Shown here one piece after another: positions 16,831-24,441 of a DNA stretch of 64,000 nucleotides. The DNA comes from DASYKS01 sp035995205 (GTDB lineage: Bacteria; Acidobacteriota; Thermoanaerobaculia; Multivoradales; UBA5704): the NCBI GenBank assembly GCA_035995205.1, contig DASYKS010000023.1, positions 38,767 through 102,766 on the forward strand. Direction: 5' to 3'. The notes beneath the pieces are model-generated. The model was not told where the DNA came from and did not search any database. It worked only from the letters and a program-made list of their open reading frames with translations. Each line of letters starts with the position of its first letter. Within the stretch, counting starts at the first letter, position 1. The position numbers were made by a program, and so were the translations under genes.

Positions 16831-16935
16831 AGCGTTGGGGTCGTTCCCATCGCCGTTGGGGTCGTTCCCATCGTCGTTAGGGTCGCGCCCATCGCCGTTG
16901 GGATCGTGCCCGGCGGATTTGGGATCGCGCCTGGG
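16831..16935. repeat. Five-unit 21-bp tandem repeat
   Basis: Five consecutive 21-bp units (starts 16831, 16852, 16873, 16894, 16915), the first two nearly identical around GTTGGGGTCGTTCCCATC and the later ones diverging. Each unit contains a small palindrome (TGGGG-tcgt-TCCCA). It lies 18 nt after the TIR stop codon. Apart from the doubtful small ORF at 17128, nothing convincing was found between this array and 17330. Confidence 0.85.
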
Positions 16936-17127
16936 CTAGCCTGAAAGCGACGCCACGACGGTCCCTTGACGGCTACGGGATTCAAGGCCACCCGGCCCCC
17001 AGATCCCTCGCTCTCGCTCGGATGACGGGTCGAATAGGCCGAGCGCTGGCAGCCACCATCCTGCTAGGATTCACAGGAATTCGCGGCGTAGTGGTCGTAA
17101 GTCGCTCCGACGAGGTCGTGAACTGTT

Positions 17128-17319
17128 ATGCGTGCATGTTCAAAGGAAAAGGGATCGGAAAGGGACTCCACCTTCGACCCGACAGTGGCCTATCTCTATG
17201 CCCATGGGATTCGGGTCTCACCGAGCAGGTTGGAGGAGATGGTGCAGGAGGCAGCACTCCGTTTGCGCCGCTCATTGTCCCAGGCGGACTCGGGGCCGCC
17301 GGCCGAGGGAAGTGCTTAG
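17128..17319 (+). CDS. Possible small hypothetical protein
   Basis: 63-codon ORF from ATG 17128. The middle (FDPTVAYLYAHGIRVSPSRL followed by a Leu/Arg helix) looks protein-like, but there is no good ribosome binding site and I do not recognise a family. It may be a gene remnant next to the toxin-antitoxin operon. A longer overlapping frame (17022-17510) looks non-coding. Confidence 0.25.
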   Translation: MRACSKEKGSERDSTFDPTVAYLYAHGIRVSPSRLEEMVQEAALRLRRSLSQADSGPPAEGSA

Positions 17320-17329
17320 CTGGCGCCCC

Positions 17330-17551
17330 TCAGGTCGCGAACTGGAACACAGGCGTCTCCAGGATTCGAACCGGCTTCTCTCCGCCCCAGGCGATCGCCT
17401 GGATTCGCTCCACTGTTTCCGGGGAAAAGAGCCTCTCGCCCGTCCGTAAGGAGATCCGGGCGGGGACGTTCTCGATGACGATGAATCGATCTCCCTTTTC
17501 AAGGGTATAGGTCACCCGTTCGTCTCGGAACTGCTCGTCGTCGTGGCTCAC
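17330..17551 (-). CDS. Small protein, third gene of the MntA-HepT operon (YgiT/MqsA-like C-terminal half)
   Basis: 73 residues from GTG 17551, overlapping the hepT stop (GTGA). Sequence such as GDRFIVIENVPARISLRTGE and LFSPETVERIQAIAW resembles the segment after the zinc finger in YgiT/MqsA-type small proteins, but no CxxC pair is present. Such proteins are usually antitoxins or DNA-binding partners; here it is translationally coupled to a HEPN toxin. Function is inferred from context only. A longer reading from 17614 would overlap hepT heavily and is not supported. Confidence 0.6.
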   Translation of the reverse strand: MSHDDEQFRDERVTYTLEKGDRFIVIENVPARISLRTGERLFSPETVERIQAIAWGGEKPVRILETPVFQFAT

Positions 17552-17889
17552 TCGCCGGCCTCCTCCAAACAACGGCGGCAGAAATCGAGCAGGCCGGGCA
17601 GGTGGGTTTCGCATACATTCCAGACCGTTTCCATGTCGACCCTGTCGTACTCATGCACGAGCACGTTGCGGAACGATACGACCTTCGGCCATGGGATATC
17701 GGGATGTTCGGCGCGAAAGTCCTCGGACAGTCTGCCGGCGGCTTCGCCGATGACGATCAGCTCGTGCTGGACGGCGGACTGGATCACCTTCCGAGATAGG
17801 AAGGCCGTGCGGCCCTCGCTGCCCACGAACTCGAAGATGCTCTCGATAGCGAGAGCCATGTCCCTCAGGTAGGCGAGATCACGCGGCAT
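17548..17889 (-). CDS. hepT: HepT-type HEPN ribonuclease toxin (DUF86)
   Basis: 113 residues from ATG 17889. A helical HEPN protein with the catalytic RX4-6H motif as R74-NVLV-H79 followed by Glu-Tyr (RNVLVHEYDRVD), the hallmark of HepT/DUF86 RNases, and the family's central IGEAAGRLSEDF. In known MntA/HepT pairs the toxin cleaves tRNA or mRNA and is silenced when MntA adds AMP to the conserved Tyr (here Tyr81). It overlaps mntA by 11 nt and the small downstream gene by 4 nt. Confidence 0.9.
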   Translation of the reverse strand: MPRDLAYLRDMALAIESIFEFVGSEGRTAFLSRKVIQSAVQHELIVIGEAAGRLSEDFRAEHPDIPWPKVVSFRNVLVHEYDRVDMETVWNVCETHLPGLLDFCRRCLEEAGE

Positions 17890-18205
17890 AGAGCAGGGCG
17901 GCGTCGCGGAGGATCCCTTCGCGGCGAAACTCGTTGCGGCTCTTCTCGACCGCCCGCCTTTCGACCAGATCCACGGGCCGACCGAAGATCGCTTCCAGCT
18001 CACGCTCCATGTCGTACAGCTCAAACAGACTCCAGGGGGCGCCGCCGTGGAAACGGACCAGCAGATCGACGTCGCTCTTGGGGCCGAAATCGGGCCTCAG
18101 GGCAGAGCCGAACAGCTCCAGCGTTTCGACCTTCCAACGCTCACAGAACGCGGAGATGTCGGCCATCGAAGCACCTAGGCGGGCGAGAGCCTGAAGTGGA
18201 GCCAT
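17879..18205 (-). CDS. mntA: MntA-type minimal nucleotidyltransferase antitoxin
   Basis: 108 residues. A nucleotidyltransferase fold with the complete GSX10DXD motif (GSALRPDFGPKSDVD) and a downstream RPVDLVER strand for the third acidic position. MNT antitoxins AMPylate the HEPN toxin encoded next door. Start: ATG 18205 lies exactly 6 nt after a TATAAT box, so it would be leaderless; ATG 18166 (MADISAFCERW) is the alternative, with only AGGTG nearby. It is divergent from sucC. Confidence 0.88.
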   Translation of the reverse strand: MAPLQALARLGASMADISAFCERWKVETLELFGSALRPDFGPKSDVDLLVRFHGGAPWSLFELYDMERELEAIFGRPVDLVERRAVEKSRNEFRREGILRDAALLYAA

Positions 18206-18211
18206 TCCGAG

Positions 18212-18217
18212 ATTATA
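18212..18217 (-). promoter_or_regulatory. -10 box of the mntA-hepT operon
   Basis: Perfect TATAAT on the minus strand, 6 nt before ATG 18205. No convincing -35 is visible. Initiation about 7 nt downstream would begin the mRNA at or near the A of the ATG. Confidence 0.6.
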
Positions 18218-18326
18218 GGCCTTCCCAACCCAATCCCCGCCGCCCCCTGATAAGCTTCCCCGGCCCCTGGAGGTCGTATCGGTCCGGGGCGCTTCCAGGT
18301 TTGCCAATTCGCCAGGAGGGTGAGCG

Positions 18327-19499
18327 TTGAAGATCCACGAGTATCAAGCGAAGGAAATCCTGCGCCGCTACGGGGTGGTCACCCCGCGCGGGCGGGTGAC
18401 GGACGATCCGGAAGAGGCCGGCCGGATCGCCGCGGAGCTGGGGGGGCGCGCGGTGGTCAAGGCGCAGATCCATGCCGGTGGACGCGGGAAGGGCGGCGGA
18501 GTGAAGGTCGGCAGGTCGCCCGAGGAGGTGAAGGATCTTGCCGGCAAGATCCTCGGCATGCAGCTGGTGACGCCGCAGACCGGGCCGGAAGGGCAGAAGG
18601 TGCGGAAGGTGCTGGTCGAGGAGGCGCTCGACATCGCCTCCGAGCTCTACCTTTCGGTCACGCTCGACCGCGCGAACGGCAAACCGGTGATCATGGCGTC
18701 GGTTTCCGGCGGCATGGACATCGAAGAGGTGGCCGCGTACGATCCCGATGCGATCTTCCGCCTGCACGTCGATCCGCACCTCGGCCTGCTGCCGTTCCAG
18801 GGCCGGGCGGTTGCGCGCGGCTTGAAGCTCAAGGGCGACACGGCACGGAAGTGCGGCAAGCTGGTCGCCTCGCTGATCAAAGCGTATCTGGATACCGACG
18901 CCTCTCTGATCGAGATCAACCCGCTCCTGATCACCGGCGGCGGCGACGTGCTGGCGCTCGACGCGAAGATGAACTTCGACGACAACGCGCTGTTCCGCCG
19001 GGCGGACATCCTGGCGATGCGCGATCTCGAAGAGGAAGATCCGGCCGAGGTCGAGGCGGGCAAATTCAATCTGAACTACATCAAGCTCGACGGCTCGATC
19101 GCCTGTATGGTGAACGGCGCCGGGCTCGCGATGGCGACCATGGACATCATCCAGCTGCACGGCGGTTCGCCCGCGAACTTCCTGGACGTCGGCGGCTCGG
19201 CGAGCCAGGAGGCGGTGAAGAACGCGTTCCGCATTTTGGTCTCCGATCCGAACGTCAAGGCGGTGCTGATCAACATCTTCGGCGGCATCGCGCGCACCGA
19301 CCGGATCGCCAACGGGGTGGTCGGCGCGATCCAGGAGCTGGGCAACGTGACGCTGCCCGTGGTGGTGCGGCTCGAAGGGACGAACGTCACGCTCGGCCGT
19401 CAGATCCTGCGCGACGCGCCGTTCTCGTTCATCGTCGCCGAGGACATGGAAGACGCCGCGACGAAGGTGGTCGCGGCGGCCGAAGGGAGAGCCGCATAA
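18327..19499 (+). CDS. sucC: Succinate-CoA ligase (ADP-forming) beta subunit
   Basis: 390 residues, normal length. TTG 18327 is the start: AGGAGG lies 7 nt upstream and the protein begins MKIHEYQAKEILRRYGV as in the family. ATP-grasp features include VVKAQIHAGGRGKGGG and the C-terminal CoA-binding/ligase part with NIFGGIARTDRIANGVV. With SucD it interconverts succinyl-CoA and succinate with substrate-level ATP formation in the TCA cycle. sucD starts within the sucC stop codon. Confidence 0.97.
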   Translation: MKIHEYQAKEILRRYGVVTPRGRVTDDPEEAGRIAAELGGRAVVKAQIHAGGRGKGGGVKVGRSPEEVKDLAGKILGMQLVTPQTGPEGQKVRKVLVEEALDIASELYLSVTLDRANGKPVIMASVSGGMDIEEVAAYDPDAIFRLHVDPHLGLLPFQGRAVARGLKLKGDTARKCGKLVASLIKAYLDTDASLIEINPLLITGGGDVLALDAKMNFDDNALFRRADILAMRDLEEEDPAEVEAGKFNLNYIKLDGSIACMVNGAGLAMATMDIIQLHGGSPANFLDVGGSASQEAVKNAFRILVSDPNVKAVLINIFGGIARTDRIANGVVGAIQELGNVTLPVVVRLEGTNVTLGRQILRDAPFSFIVAEDMEDAATKVVAAAEGRAA

Positions 19500-20380
19500 T
19501 GGCGATTTGGGTGAATGAAGATACGCGTCTGCTGGTCCAGGGGATCACGGGCAAAGAGGGAACCTTCCACGCGCTCGGCTGCCGCGAGTACGGCACGAAA
19601 GTGGTGGCCGGCGTGACGCCGGGCAAGGGGGGCGAGACGGTCGAGGGGATTCCGGTGTTCGACTCGGTCGAAGAGGCGCGTGCCGAGACCCGTGCCAACG
19701 CCTCGATGATCTTCGTGCCGCCGCCGTTCGCGGCCGACGCGATCATGGAATCGGCCGCCGCCGGAATCGAGCTGACCGTCTGCATCACCGAGGGCATTCC
19801 GGTCAACGACATGCTGCAGGTGAAGACCTTCCTGCGCGACCATCCGACCCGTCTGATCGGGCCGAACTGCCCGGGCGTGATCTCGCCGGGGAAGGCGAAG
19901 ATCGGCATCATGCCGGGTCACATCCATAAGGAAGGCTCGGTCGGCGTAATCAGCCGCTCGGGTACGCTCACTTACGAAGCGGTCTGGCAGCTCACCAACC
20001 TCGGTTTCGGCCAGTCGACCTGCGTGGGCATCGGCGGCGATCCGGTCAACGGCACGAACTTCATCGACGTGCTCTCCGCCTTCAAGGACGACCCTGCGAC
20101 CGAGGCCGTGATCTTCATCGGCGAGATCGGCGGCGACGCGGAGGAGAAGGCCGCCACTTGGTGCCGGGAGAATTGGGATCTCGAACGGCGCCCGATCGTC
20201 GGCTTCATCGCCGGCCGCACCGCCCCTCCGGGGCGGCGCATGGGTCACGCGGGCGCGATCGTCGCGGGCGGCAAGGGAACGGCCGCCGAGAAGATGCAGG
20301 CGATGAAGGACGCGGGAATCCACGTCGTCGAATCGCCTGGGCACTTGGGCGAGACGGTGAAGCGGGCGCTCGGAAGGTGA
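19499..20380 (+). CDS. sucD: Succinate-CoA ligase (ADP-forming) alpha subunit
   Basis: 293 residues from ATG 19499, which overlaps the sucC stop by one base. Rossmann-type CoA-binding N-terminus (VQGITGKEGTFHALGCREYG), the PGKGG loop, and the phospho-His region ending GRRMGHAGAIVAGGKGTA, where the His is transiently phosphorylated. Together with SucC it is the complete enzyme. sdhCAB lie 8 kb downstream, so two consecutive TCA steps are encoded in this window. Confidence 0.97.
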   Translation: MAIWVNEDTRLLVQGITGKEGTFHALGCREYGTKVVAGVTPGKGGETVEGIPVFDSVEEARAETRANASMIFVPPPFAADAIMESAAAGIELTVCITEGIPVNDMLQVKTFLRDHPTRLIGPNCPGVISPGKAKIGIMPGHIHKEGSVGVISRSGTLTYEAVWQLTNLGFGQSTCVGIGGDPVNGTNFIDVLSAFKDDPATEAVIFIGEIGGDAEEKAATWCRENWDLERRPIVGFIAGRTAPPGRRMGHAGAIVAGGKGTAAEKMQAMKDAGIHVVESPGHLGETVKRALGR

Positions 20381-20392
20381 ATGCGGAATTGC

Positions 20393-20472
20393 GAATCGGG
20401 AATCTGGAATGAATGACGATTCGGTGCTCGGGACTCCGGAAACGGAGGACTCGGCTTCCAGATTCTTGATTC
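20393..20472. repeat. Palindromic repeat forming the 5' end of the S51 peptidase gene
   Basis: Left arm 20393-20409 (GAATCGGGAATCTGGAA) and right arm 20456-20472 pair at 15 of 17 positions; an inner stem CTCCG-GAAA-CGGAG closes it. The element starts 13 nt after the sucD stop and contains the only visible start codon of the next gene. Further AT-rich GAATT/ACATTC repeats extend it on both sides. Confidence 0.75.
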
Positions 20473-21134
20473 GACATTCGACATTCCAGGGCGTTCTCGC
20501 CCTGGTAGGGGGTGGCGAGTTCAGCTTCGGCGAGACCGCCGAGGCGGACCAGGCGTGGCTCGACGAGACGCCCGAGGGCTCGACCATCGGGTTCGTCCCG
20601 GCGGCGAGCGGCTCGGAAGATTACGGCCGGCACTTCGCCGAGTACCTCCAGGAAGAATTCGAGCGGACGGCCGAAACGATCCCGATCTATCGCGGGCGCG
20701 ACGGCCGGCGCGGCAAGAACGCCGAACGCATCCGCGACGTCGGGGCGGTCTATCTGGGCGGCGGCGTCGCCGACCACCTGCTCGACGCGATCGTGGGTAC
20801 CCCGTCGGCCGAAGCGCTCGCCGCGAAGCTCCAGAGCGGGGGAGTGGTGGTCGCCATCGCGGCGGCGGCGCAGGCGGTGGGGGCCTACGTGCGGAGCATC
20901 GCGGGCGGCGCGTTGATCCCCGGGCTCGGCTGGTTGCCCGAAGGGGTGGTCGAGCCGAACTTCGATCCCGGCCACGACCGCCGCTTGAGGAAGCTGCTCG
21001 AAGCCGCGGGCGTCACCTGGGGGTTGGGCATTCCGTCCGGCGCCGCGGTCCTGCTCGGTCCCGAAGGGGTCGAGCTGGTGGGCACGGTCTACTTCGTCCG
21101 CGGTGCCAAGGGCGAAATCGAAATACTCTCCTGA
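20409..21134 (+). CDS. Peptidase S51 / cyanophycinase-like protein lacking the catalytic serine
   Basis: 241 residues. From about residue 27 it matches the S51/type-1 glutamine-amidotransferase-like fold: VLALVGGGEFSF, STIGFVPAAS, VGAVYLGGGVADHLLDAI. The family nucleophile lies in a G-x-S-A-G-A elbow; here the equivalent segment reads VVVAIAAAAQAVGAYV with Ala in place of Ser, so hydrolase activity is doubtful. The first 25 residues, including SRFLIRHSTFQ, come from a palindromic repeat rather than the family domain. ATG 20409 lacks a Shine-Dalgarno sequence. A hairpin terminator follows. It lies between sucD and ndk. Confidence 0.75.
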   Translation: MNDDSVLGTPETEDSASRFLIRHSTFQGVLALVGGGEFSFGETAEADQAWLDETPEGSTIGFVPAASGSEDYGRHFAEYLQEEFERTAETIPIYRGRDGRRGKNAERIRDVGAVYLGGGVADHLLDAIVGTPSAEALAAKLQSGGVVVAIAAAAQAVGAYVRSIAGGALIPGLGWLPEGVVEPNFDPGHDRRLRKLLEAAGVTWGLGIPSGAAVLLGPEGVELVGTVYFVRGAKGEIEILS

Positions 21135-21164
21135 GCCACCTCGGGAGATCCATTGAAACGATGG

Positions 21165-21184
21165 AGCCGGCGCAGGCCGGCTTT
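21165..21184 (+). terminator. Hairpin terminator after the S51-like gene
   Basis: AGCCGGC / GCCGGCT 7-bp stem with a 4-nt GCAG loop, followed by a short TT run, 30 nt after the stop codon. Confidence 0.6.
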
Positions 21185-21215
21185 CCTATCCAACTTGAAG
21201 TAGGGAGAAGGACAC

Positions 21216-21638
21216 ATGGAAACAACACTCACGATCCTGAAGCCCGACAGCGTCGCGGCGGGCAATGCCGGCAACATCATCGCCCACCTGCAAAAGGAGG
21301 GCTTCCAGATCCGCGGCATCAAGATGCTCCGCCTCACCCCGGCGCAGGCGCAGGCGTTTTACGAGGTCCACAAGGAGCGCCCGTTCTACGGCAGCCTGGT
21401 CGAGTTCATGACCGGCGGCCCGGTGATGCCGATCGCGCTCGCCCGCGAGAATGCGGTCTCCTATCTGCGCGAGGTGATGGGGGCGACCGACGTCGCGAAA
21501 GCCGCTCCGGGGACGATCCGCAACCTCTACGGCACCTCGATCGAAGCCAACGCGATCCACGGCAGCGACTCGGCCGAGAACGCCCAGATCGAAACCGCGT
21601 TTTTCTTCTCCCGCGCCGAGCTGATCGCGGCGACATAG
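21216..21638 (+). CDS. ndk: Nucleoside diphosphate kinase
   Basis: 140 residues, normal for Ndk. It begins METTLTILKPDSVAAGNAGN (NDK family start), has RPFYGSLVEFMTGGPV and ends with the catalytic-His signature NAIHGSDS followed by FFFSRAEL. The enzyme transfers the gamma-phosphate between NTPs and NDPs via a phospho-His intermediate, balancing nucleotide pools. ATG 21216 is preceded by GGAGAAGGA. Monocistronic: a terminator lies upstream and a palindromic repeat downstream. Confidence 0.97.
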   Translation: METTLTILKPDSVAAGNAGNIIAHLQKEGFQIRGIKMLRLTPAQAQAFYEVHKERPFYGSLVEFMTGGPVMPIALARENAVSYLREVMGATDVAKAAPGTIRNLYGTSIEANAIHGSDSAENAQIETAFFFSRAELIAAT

Positions 21639-21689
21639 AAGGCCCGGGAACCCGCCTCCCCAAAGTCGAGATCCTCGCTCCATGGGATC

Positions 21690-21774
21690 CCTGGGACCGC
21701 CGCCGTCTCGGCGGCTTTCGAAGCGCCAACGTTCGCGCCTCGAAAGCGCCGGCGAGGACGCCGGCGGTCCCAGG
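21690..21774. repeat. Nested palindromic repeat downstream of ndk
   Basis: Outer arms CCTGGGACCGCCG (21690-21702) and CGGCGGTCCCAGG (21762-21774) are perfectly complementary. Inner segments also pair around GGCTTTCGAAGCGC / GCGCCTCGAAAGCGCC. The first 27 nt resemble the element at 63183-63209 with a compensatory C/G swap in the inner stem. Confidence 0.8.
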
Positions 21775-21820
21775 AAACCTGCTGCGATAAGATTCTGGTC
21801 CCTTCCAGGAGACCGACACT

Positions 21821-22084
21821 ATGAGCTTCCGCTTCCCAGAGGCCGCCCCCGCCAGCCAGATCGCGCCCGAGCGGCGCGGACCGGCGATCGCCCGTTTCTG
21901 CCATGGCTGCCAGCAGCTCTATCCCCTGCTGCGCGCCCGCCACGTCGGCCGGCCGATCTATGGCCGCGACCAGGTGGTCTCCACCTGTTCGTACGAGGGG
22001 CTGCCGTTCGAGCACGGCGCCGAGTGGTGGGAAGAGGCGGTCGAAGTCCTGCCGGCGGTCGCGGCACCGGCCGCGGCGGCGTAG
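21821..22084 (+). CDS. Small Cys-containing hypothetical protein
   Basis: 87 residues from ATG 21821, with AGGAG about 10 nt upstream. FCHGCQQLYPLLRARHVGRP contains a CxxC, with another Cys (STCSYEGLPFEHG) 30 residues on; with His residues nearby this could bind a metal. No signal peptide or membrane segment; the C-terminus is Ala-rich. I do not recognise a named family. Flanked by a palindromic repeat upstream and a secreted protein gene downstream. Confidence 0.6.
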   Translation: MSFRFPEAAPASQIAPERRGPAIARFCHGCQQLYPLLRARHVGRPIYGRDQVVSTCSYEGLPFEHGAEWWEEAVEVLPAVAAPAAAA

Positions 22085-22168
22085 CTGGACGCCGGGGGAG
22101 GGGAGTCCACACCTTTTCGCCGATTCTGTATCCTTGACGGAGAGGTTTCTTCCCGTACGGAGGTTGCT

Positions 22169-22888
22169 ATGCGCATTGCCCGTCCTCTCCTGATCCTTGC
22201 CGGAACCGTTTTTTCGTTCTTCGCCCCCTGGGGGCTCACGGCTCAATCGGATCAATCGGTGGAGTACGTAAATCTCCCGTCCTTGAAGTGGACGGCCGAC
22301 CTGAACCACGCCGACAAACAGCTGCGCGCGGGCAAATGGGGAAAGGGCGTCAAAACAGCGCAGAACCTGATCGAGGAGATTAGATCTCACCCCACGATCG
22401 GGACCGGGCTCGCCGAACTGTTGGCGCGATCCGTGGCCCTGCGTGCCGTCGGGGAGGCCGGCCTGGGGGATGCCGAGGCTGCGAAATGGGACGGCGCAGC
22501 AGCTCGATTTCTAGGCCTTCATCCCACCGACATCGATTTCGAAGCCTTTGGCGAGGCCGGAATGCTCGTACGCTCGGCCGTCAAGCCCCCGGCGGAGGAG
22601 TCCTCCGATGTCTTGAGCGCAGGCGGCGAGGTGACGAGGCCTTCGATTCGCACCAAGGTCAACCCCATAATCCCGGTCGCGGATCGCGCGCGGGAAATTC
22701 ATGGTCCCGCCATCGTCGAAGCCGTCATCGACGAGCAGGGAACACCGCACCGTCCGCGAGTTTTGAAATCGCCGTCTCCAAGGCTGATGCTCGCCACGCT
22801 CGAAGCTCTGCGGCAATGGAGTTTCGTCCCCGGAAGCGCGGCCGGAAAACCGGTTCCCGTCTACTACGTGTTGACCATCCAGTACTAG
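22169..22888 (+). CDS. Secreted TonB-C-like protein (paralogue 1)
   Basis: 239 residues. N-terminal signal peptide (RPLLILAGTVFSFFAPWGLTA). A helical region (LNHADKQLRAGKWGKGVKTA) is followed by a C-terminal domain with GPAIVEAVIDEQGTPHRPRV and LEALRQWSFVPGSAAGKPVP, the pattern of the TonB C-terminal fold (strand-helix-Trp-x-F/W-x-P). No N-terminal TonB membrane/Pro-rich region is present, so it is probably a periplasmic protein using this fold. It is a paralogue of 23623-24432. ATG 22169 has GGAGG 7 nt upstream. Confidence 0.7.
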   Translation: MRIARPLLILAGTVFSFFAPWGLTAQSDQSVEYVNLPSLKWTADLNHADKQLRAGKWGKGVKTAQNLIEEIRSHPTIGTGLAELLARSVALRAVGEAGLGDAEAAKWDGAAARFLGLHPTDIDFEAFGEAGMLVRSAVKPPAEESSDVLSAGGEVTRPSIRTKVNPIIPVADRAREIHGPAIVEAVIDEQGTPHRPRVLKSPSPRLMLATLEALRQWSFVPGSAAGKPVPVYYVLTIQY

Positions 22889-22902
22889 GCGCCGGAGGAC
22901 GA

Positions 22903-23589
22903 GTGCCGGTCGGCGAATCCCTCCTCCGTGCCCATGGCCAGTGGCCCGCCTGGGATGTCGACCGGCTCGCCGCCCACGTCGCCGCCCTCCGCGCCTGCCG
23001 GCGCTGCCCGCGGGTGGTGGCGCCGCCCGTCGCGGGGGAGCCTCCGCTCACTCGCCCGCGGGTCTTCCTGGTCGGCCAGGCTCCGGGGCCGCACGAGCGC
23101 GAAGGGAACCGCCTGTTCGCCTTCACCGCGGGGACCCGGTTGTTCCAATGGTTCGCGCGGATCGGCGTTCCCGAAGACGAATTCCGCGCCCGGGTTTGGA
23201 TGGCGGCGGCGATTCGTTGTTTTCCCGGCCGGGCGCCTCAGGGGGGCGATCGGGTGCCGGCTCCGGACGAGGTGGCGACCTGCTCCGACTGGCTGGAGAG
23301 GGAGTTGGCGTTCGTCCGGCCGGAGACGGTGATCGCTATCGGCCAGCTCGCGATCTCTCTCTTCTTGGGCAAGCCGGCGCCGCTCGCCGAACGGATCGGC
23401 GCGAGCTTCCCGGTCGAGCGCGGCGGTTTGTCGTTCGAGCTGATCCCGCTGCCTCACCCTTCGGGCCGCAGCACCTGGCTGATCGCGCAGGAAAACCAGC
23501 AACGTCTGGCGCGGGCCCTTGATCTTCTCGCCGAGAGTCCCGGGTGGCGCGCGACGTTCGGGGAGCGCAGCGAACGAAACGAGAGATAG
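22903..23589 (+). CDS. Uracil-DNA glycosylase, Fe-S family (family 4/5-like)
   Basis: 228 residues from GTG 22903 (GGAGG 5 nt upstream), starting 14 nt after the upstream gene. Four cysteines suit a [4Fe-4S] cluster: ACRRCP at the N-terminus, then AIRCFPG and ATCSDW. Motif A reads VGQAPGPHEREGNRLFAF and the C-terminal active-site motif LPHPSGRSTW. These enzymes remove uracil from DNA after cytosine deamination, which matters in a high-GC genome. Exact subfamily not decided. It sits between two TonB-C-like paralogues. Confidence 0.85.
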   Translation: MPVGESLLRAHGQWPAWDVDRLAAHVAALRACRRCPRVVAPPVAGEPPLTRPRVFLVGQAPGPHEREGNRLFAFTAGTRLFQWFARIGVPEDEFRARVWMAAAIRCFPGRAPQGGDRVPAPDEVATCSDWLERELAFVRPETVIAIGQLAISLFLGKPAPLAERIGASFPVERGGLSFELIPLPHPSGRSTWLIAQENQQRLARALDLLAESPGWRATFGERSERNER

Positions 23590-23622
23590 ACTTCCACTCG
23601 ATCGCTCCGAGGAGATCTGTCG

Positions 23623-24432
23623 ATGAGGACGAAGCTCTCGCTGGCCTTCCTGGCTCCCTTCCTGGTGGGCGCTCTCGCGTTCGCCCAGATTTCCCGAACC
23701 GCCCCTACGCCGCAGATCATGCAGAGCGCTCATGGTATGCCCTCGGCAGCGGATACCGAGGCGGCCAAGGAGTGGCAGCGGCGGCTGCACAAGACGGATA
23801 ATCAGCTGCGGGCGGGGGAATGGAGCAAAGCGCGGCGAGAAGCCGGCCGGTTGCTCTCCGAAATGCTGTTCGGCATCGAGATCGACCCCGAGACCGCGGC
23901 GACGCTCGGGCTCACGCTCACCTTTCGCGCTCTCGCCGAAGCGGGGGGCGGCGACGTCGAGGCCGGGCGTTGGGATTGGCTCGCCGCCCAGGCGCTCCAG
24001 CCCGATTTGAACGAGGTGAGCCTCGATCCGTACGGCGCCGGAGGCAAGCCGCTGGAGCTGTTTCGGCGCGACGACCACGGGGAGCTTTCGGCCGCGGCGG
24101 TGCGTGCGATCGGTGTGCCGCCGGCCGTGCCGATCGGGGAGCAGGTGGCGCCGAAGAAGATCTCGGGCGGCGAGCCGCGCTACCCGAAGGCGCTACGCGC
24201 CACCTGCGCCAAGGGAACCGCGCGGATCGCGGTCACGGTCGACGCGACGGGGCGGCCGATCCATCCGCGCTGGCTCGACGCTTCGGGCGGCCCGGCGATG
24301 GCGCTCGCCCTGTTCGAGGCGGTGCGCGACTGGCGCTGGCAGCCGGCCCTTCGCGCGGGCCAAGCCGTGCCGGCCGACGTCGAGATCGGCCACGAATTCG
24401 ATCCCGGACATTGCCGGCCGCGCGACGAATAG
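23623..24432 (+). CDS. Secreted TonB-C-like protein (paralogue 2)
   Basis: 269 residues. Signal peptide LSLAFLAPFLVGALAFAQ. A helical region (HKTDNQLRAGEWSKARREAG) matches that of the paralogue at 22169. The TonB-C-like domain shows PRYPKALRATCAKGTARIAV, VDATGRPIHPRWL and VRDWRWQPALRAGQAVPADV. PRYP-x8-G is the usual TonB-C start. The two paralogues share order and spacing of these parts, suggesting duplication around the glycosylase gene. Role unknown; probably periplasmic. Convergent with egtD, 9 nt between stops. Confidence 0.7.
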   Translation: MRTKLSLAFLAPFLVGALAFAQISRTAPTPQIMQSAHGMPSAADTEAAKEWQRRLHKTDNQLRAGEWSKARREAGRLLSEMLFGIEIDPETAATLGLTLTFRALAEAGGGDVEAGRWDWLAAQALQPDLNEVSLDPYGAGGKPLELFRRDDHGELSAAAVRAIGVPPAVPIGEQVAPKKISGGEPRYPKALRATCAKGTARIAVTVDATGRPIHPRWLDASGGPAMALALFEAVRDWRWQPALRAGQAVPADVEIGHEFDPGHCRPRDE

Positions 24433-24441
24433 CTGGAACTT

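Noticed and set aside
16831..16935. CRISPR array
   Set aside because: The 21-bp units are directly adjacent without spacers, and no cas genes are present.
17350..17372. tRNA-like T-arm (GGTTCGAATCC on the minus strand)
   Set aside because: No acceptor or anticodon stem fits around it and it lies in the coding frame of the small third gene of the MntA-HepT operon.
17022..17510. 162-codon plus-strand frame overlapping the small minus-strand gene
   Set aside because: No Shine-Dalgarno site, no domain, and it overlaps a better-supported coupled gene.
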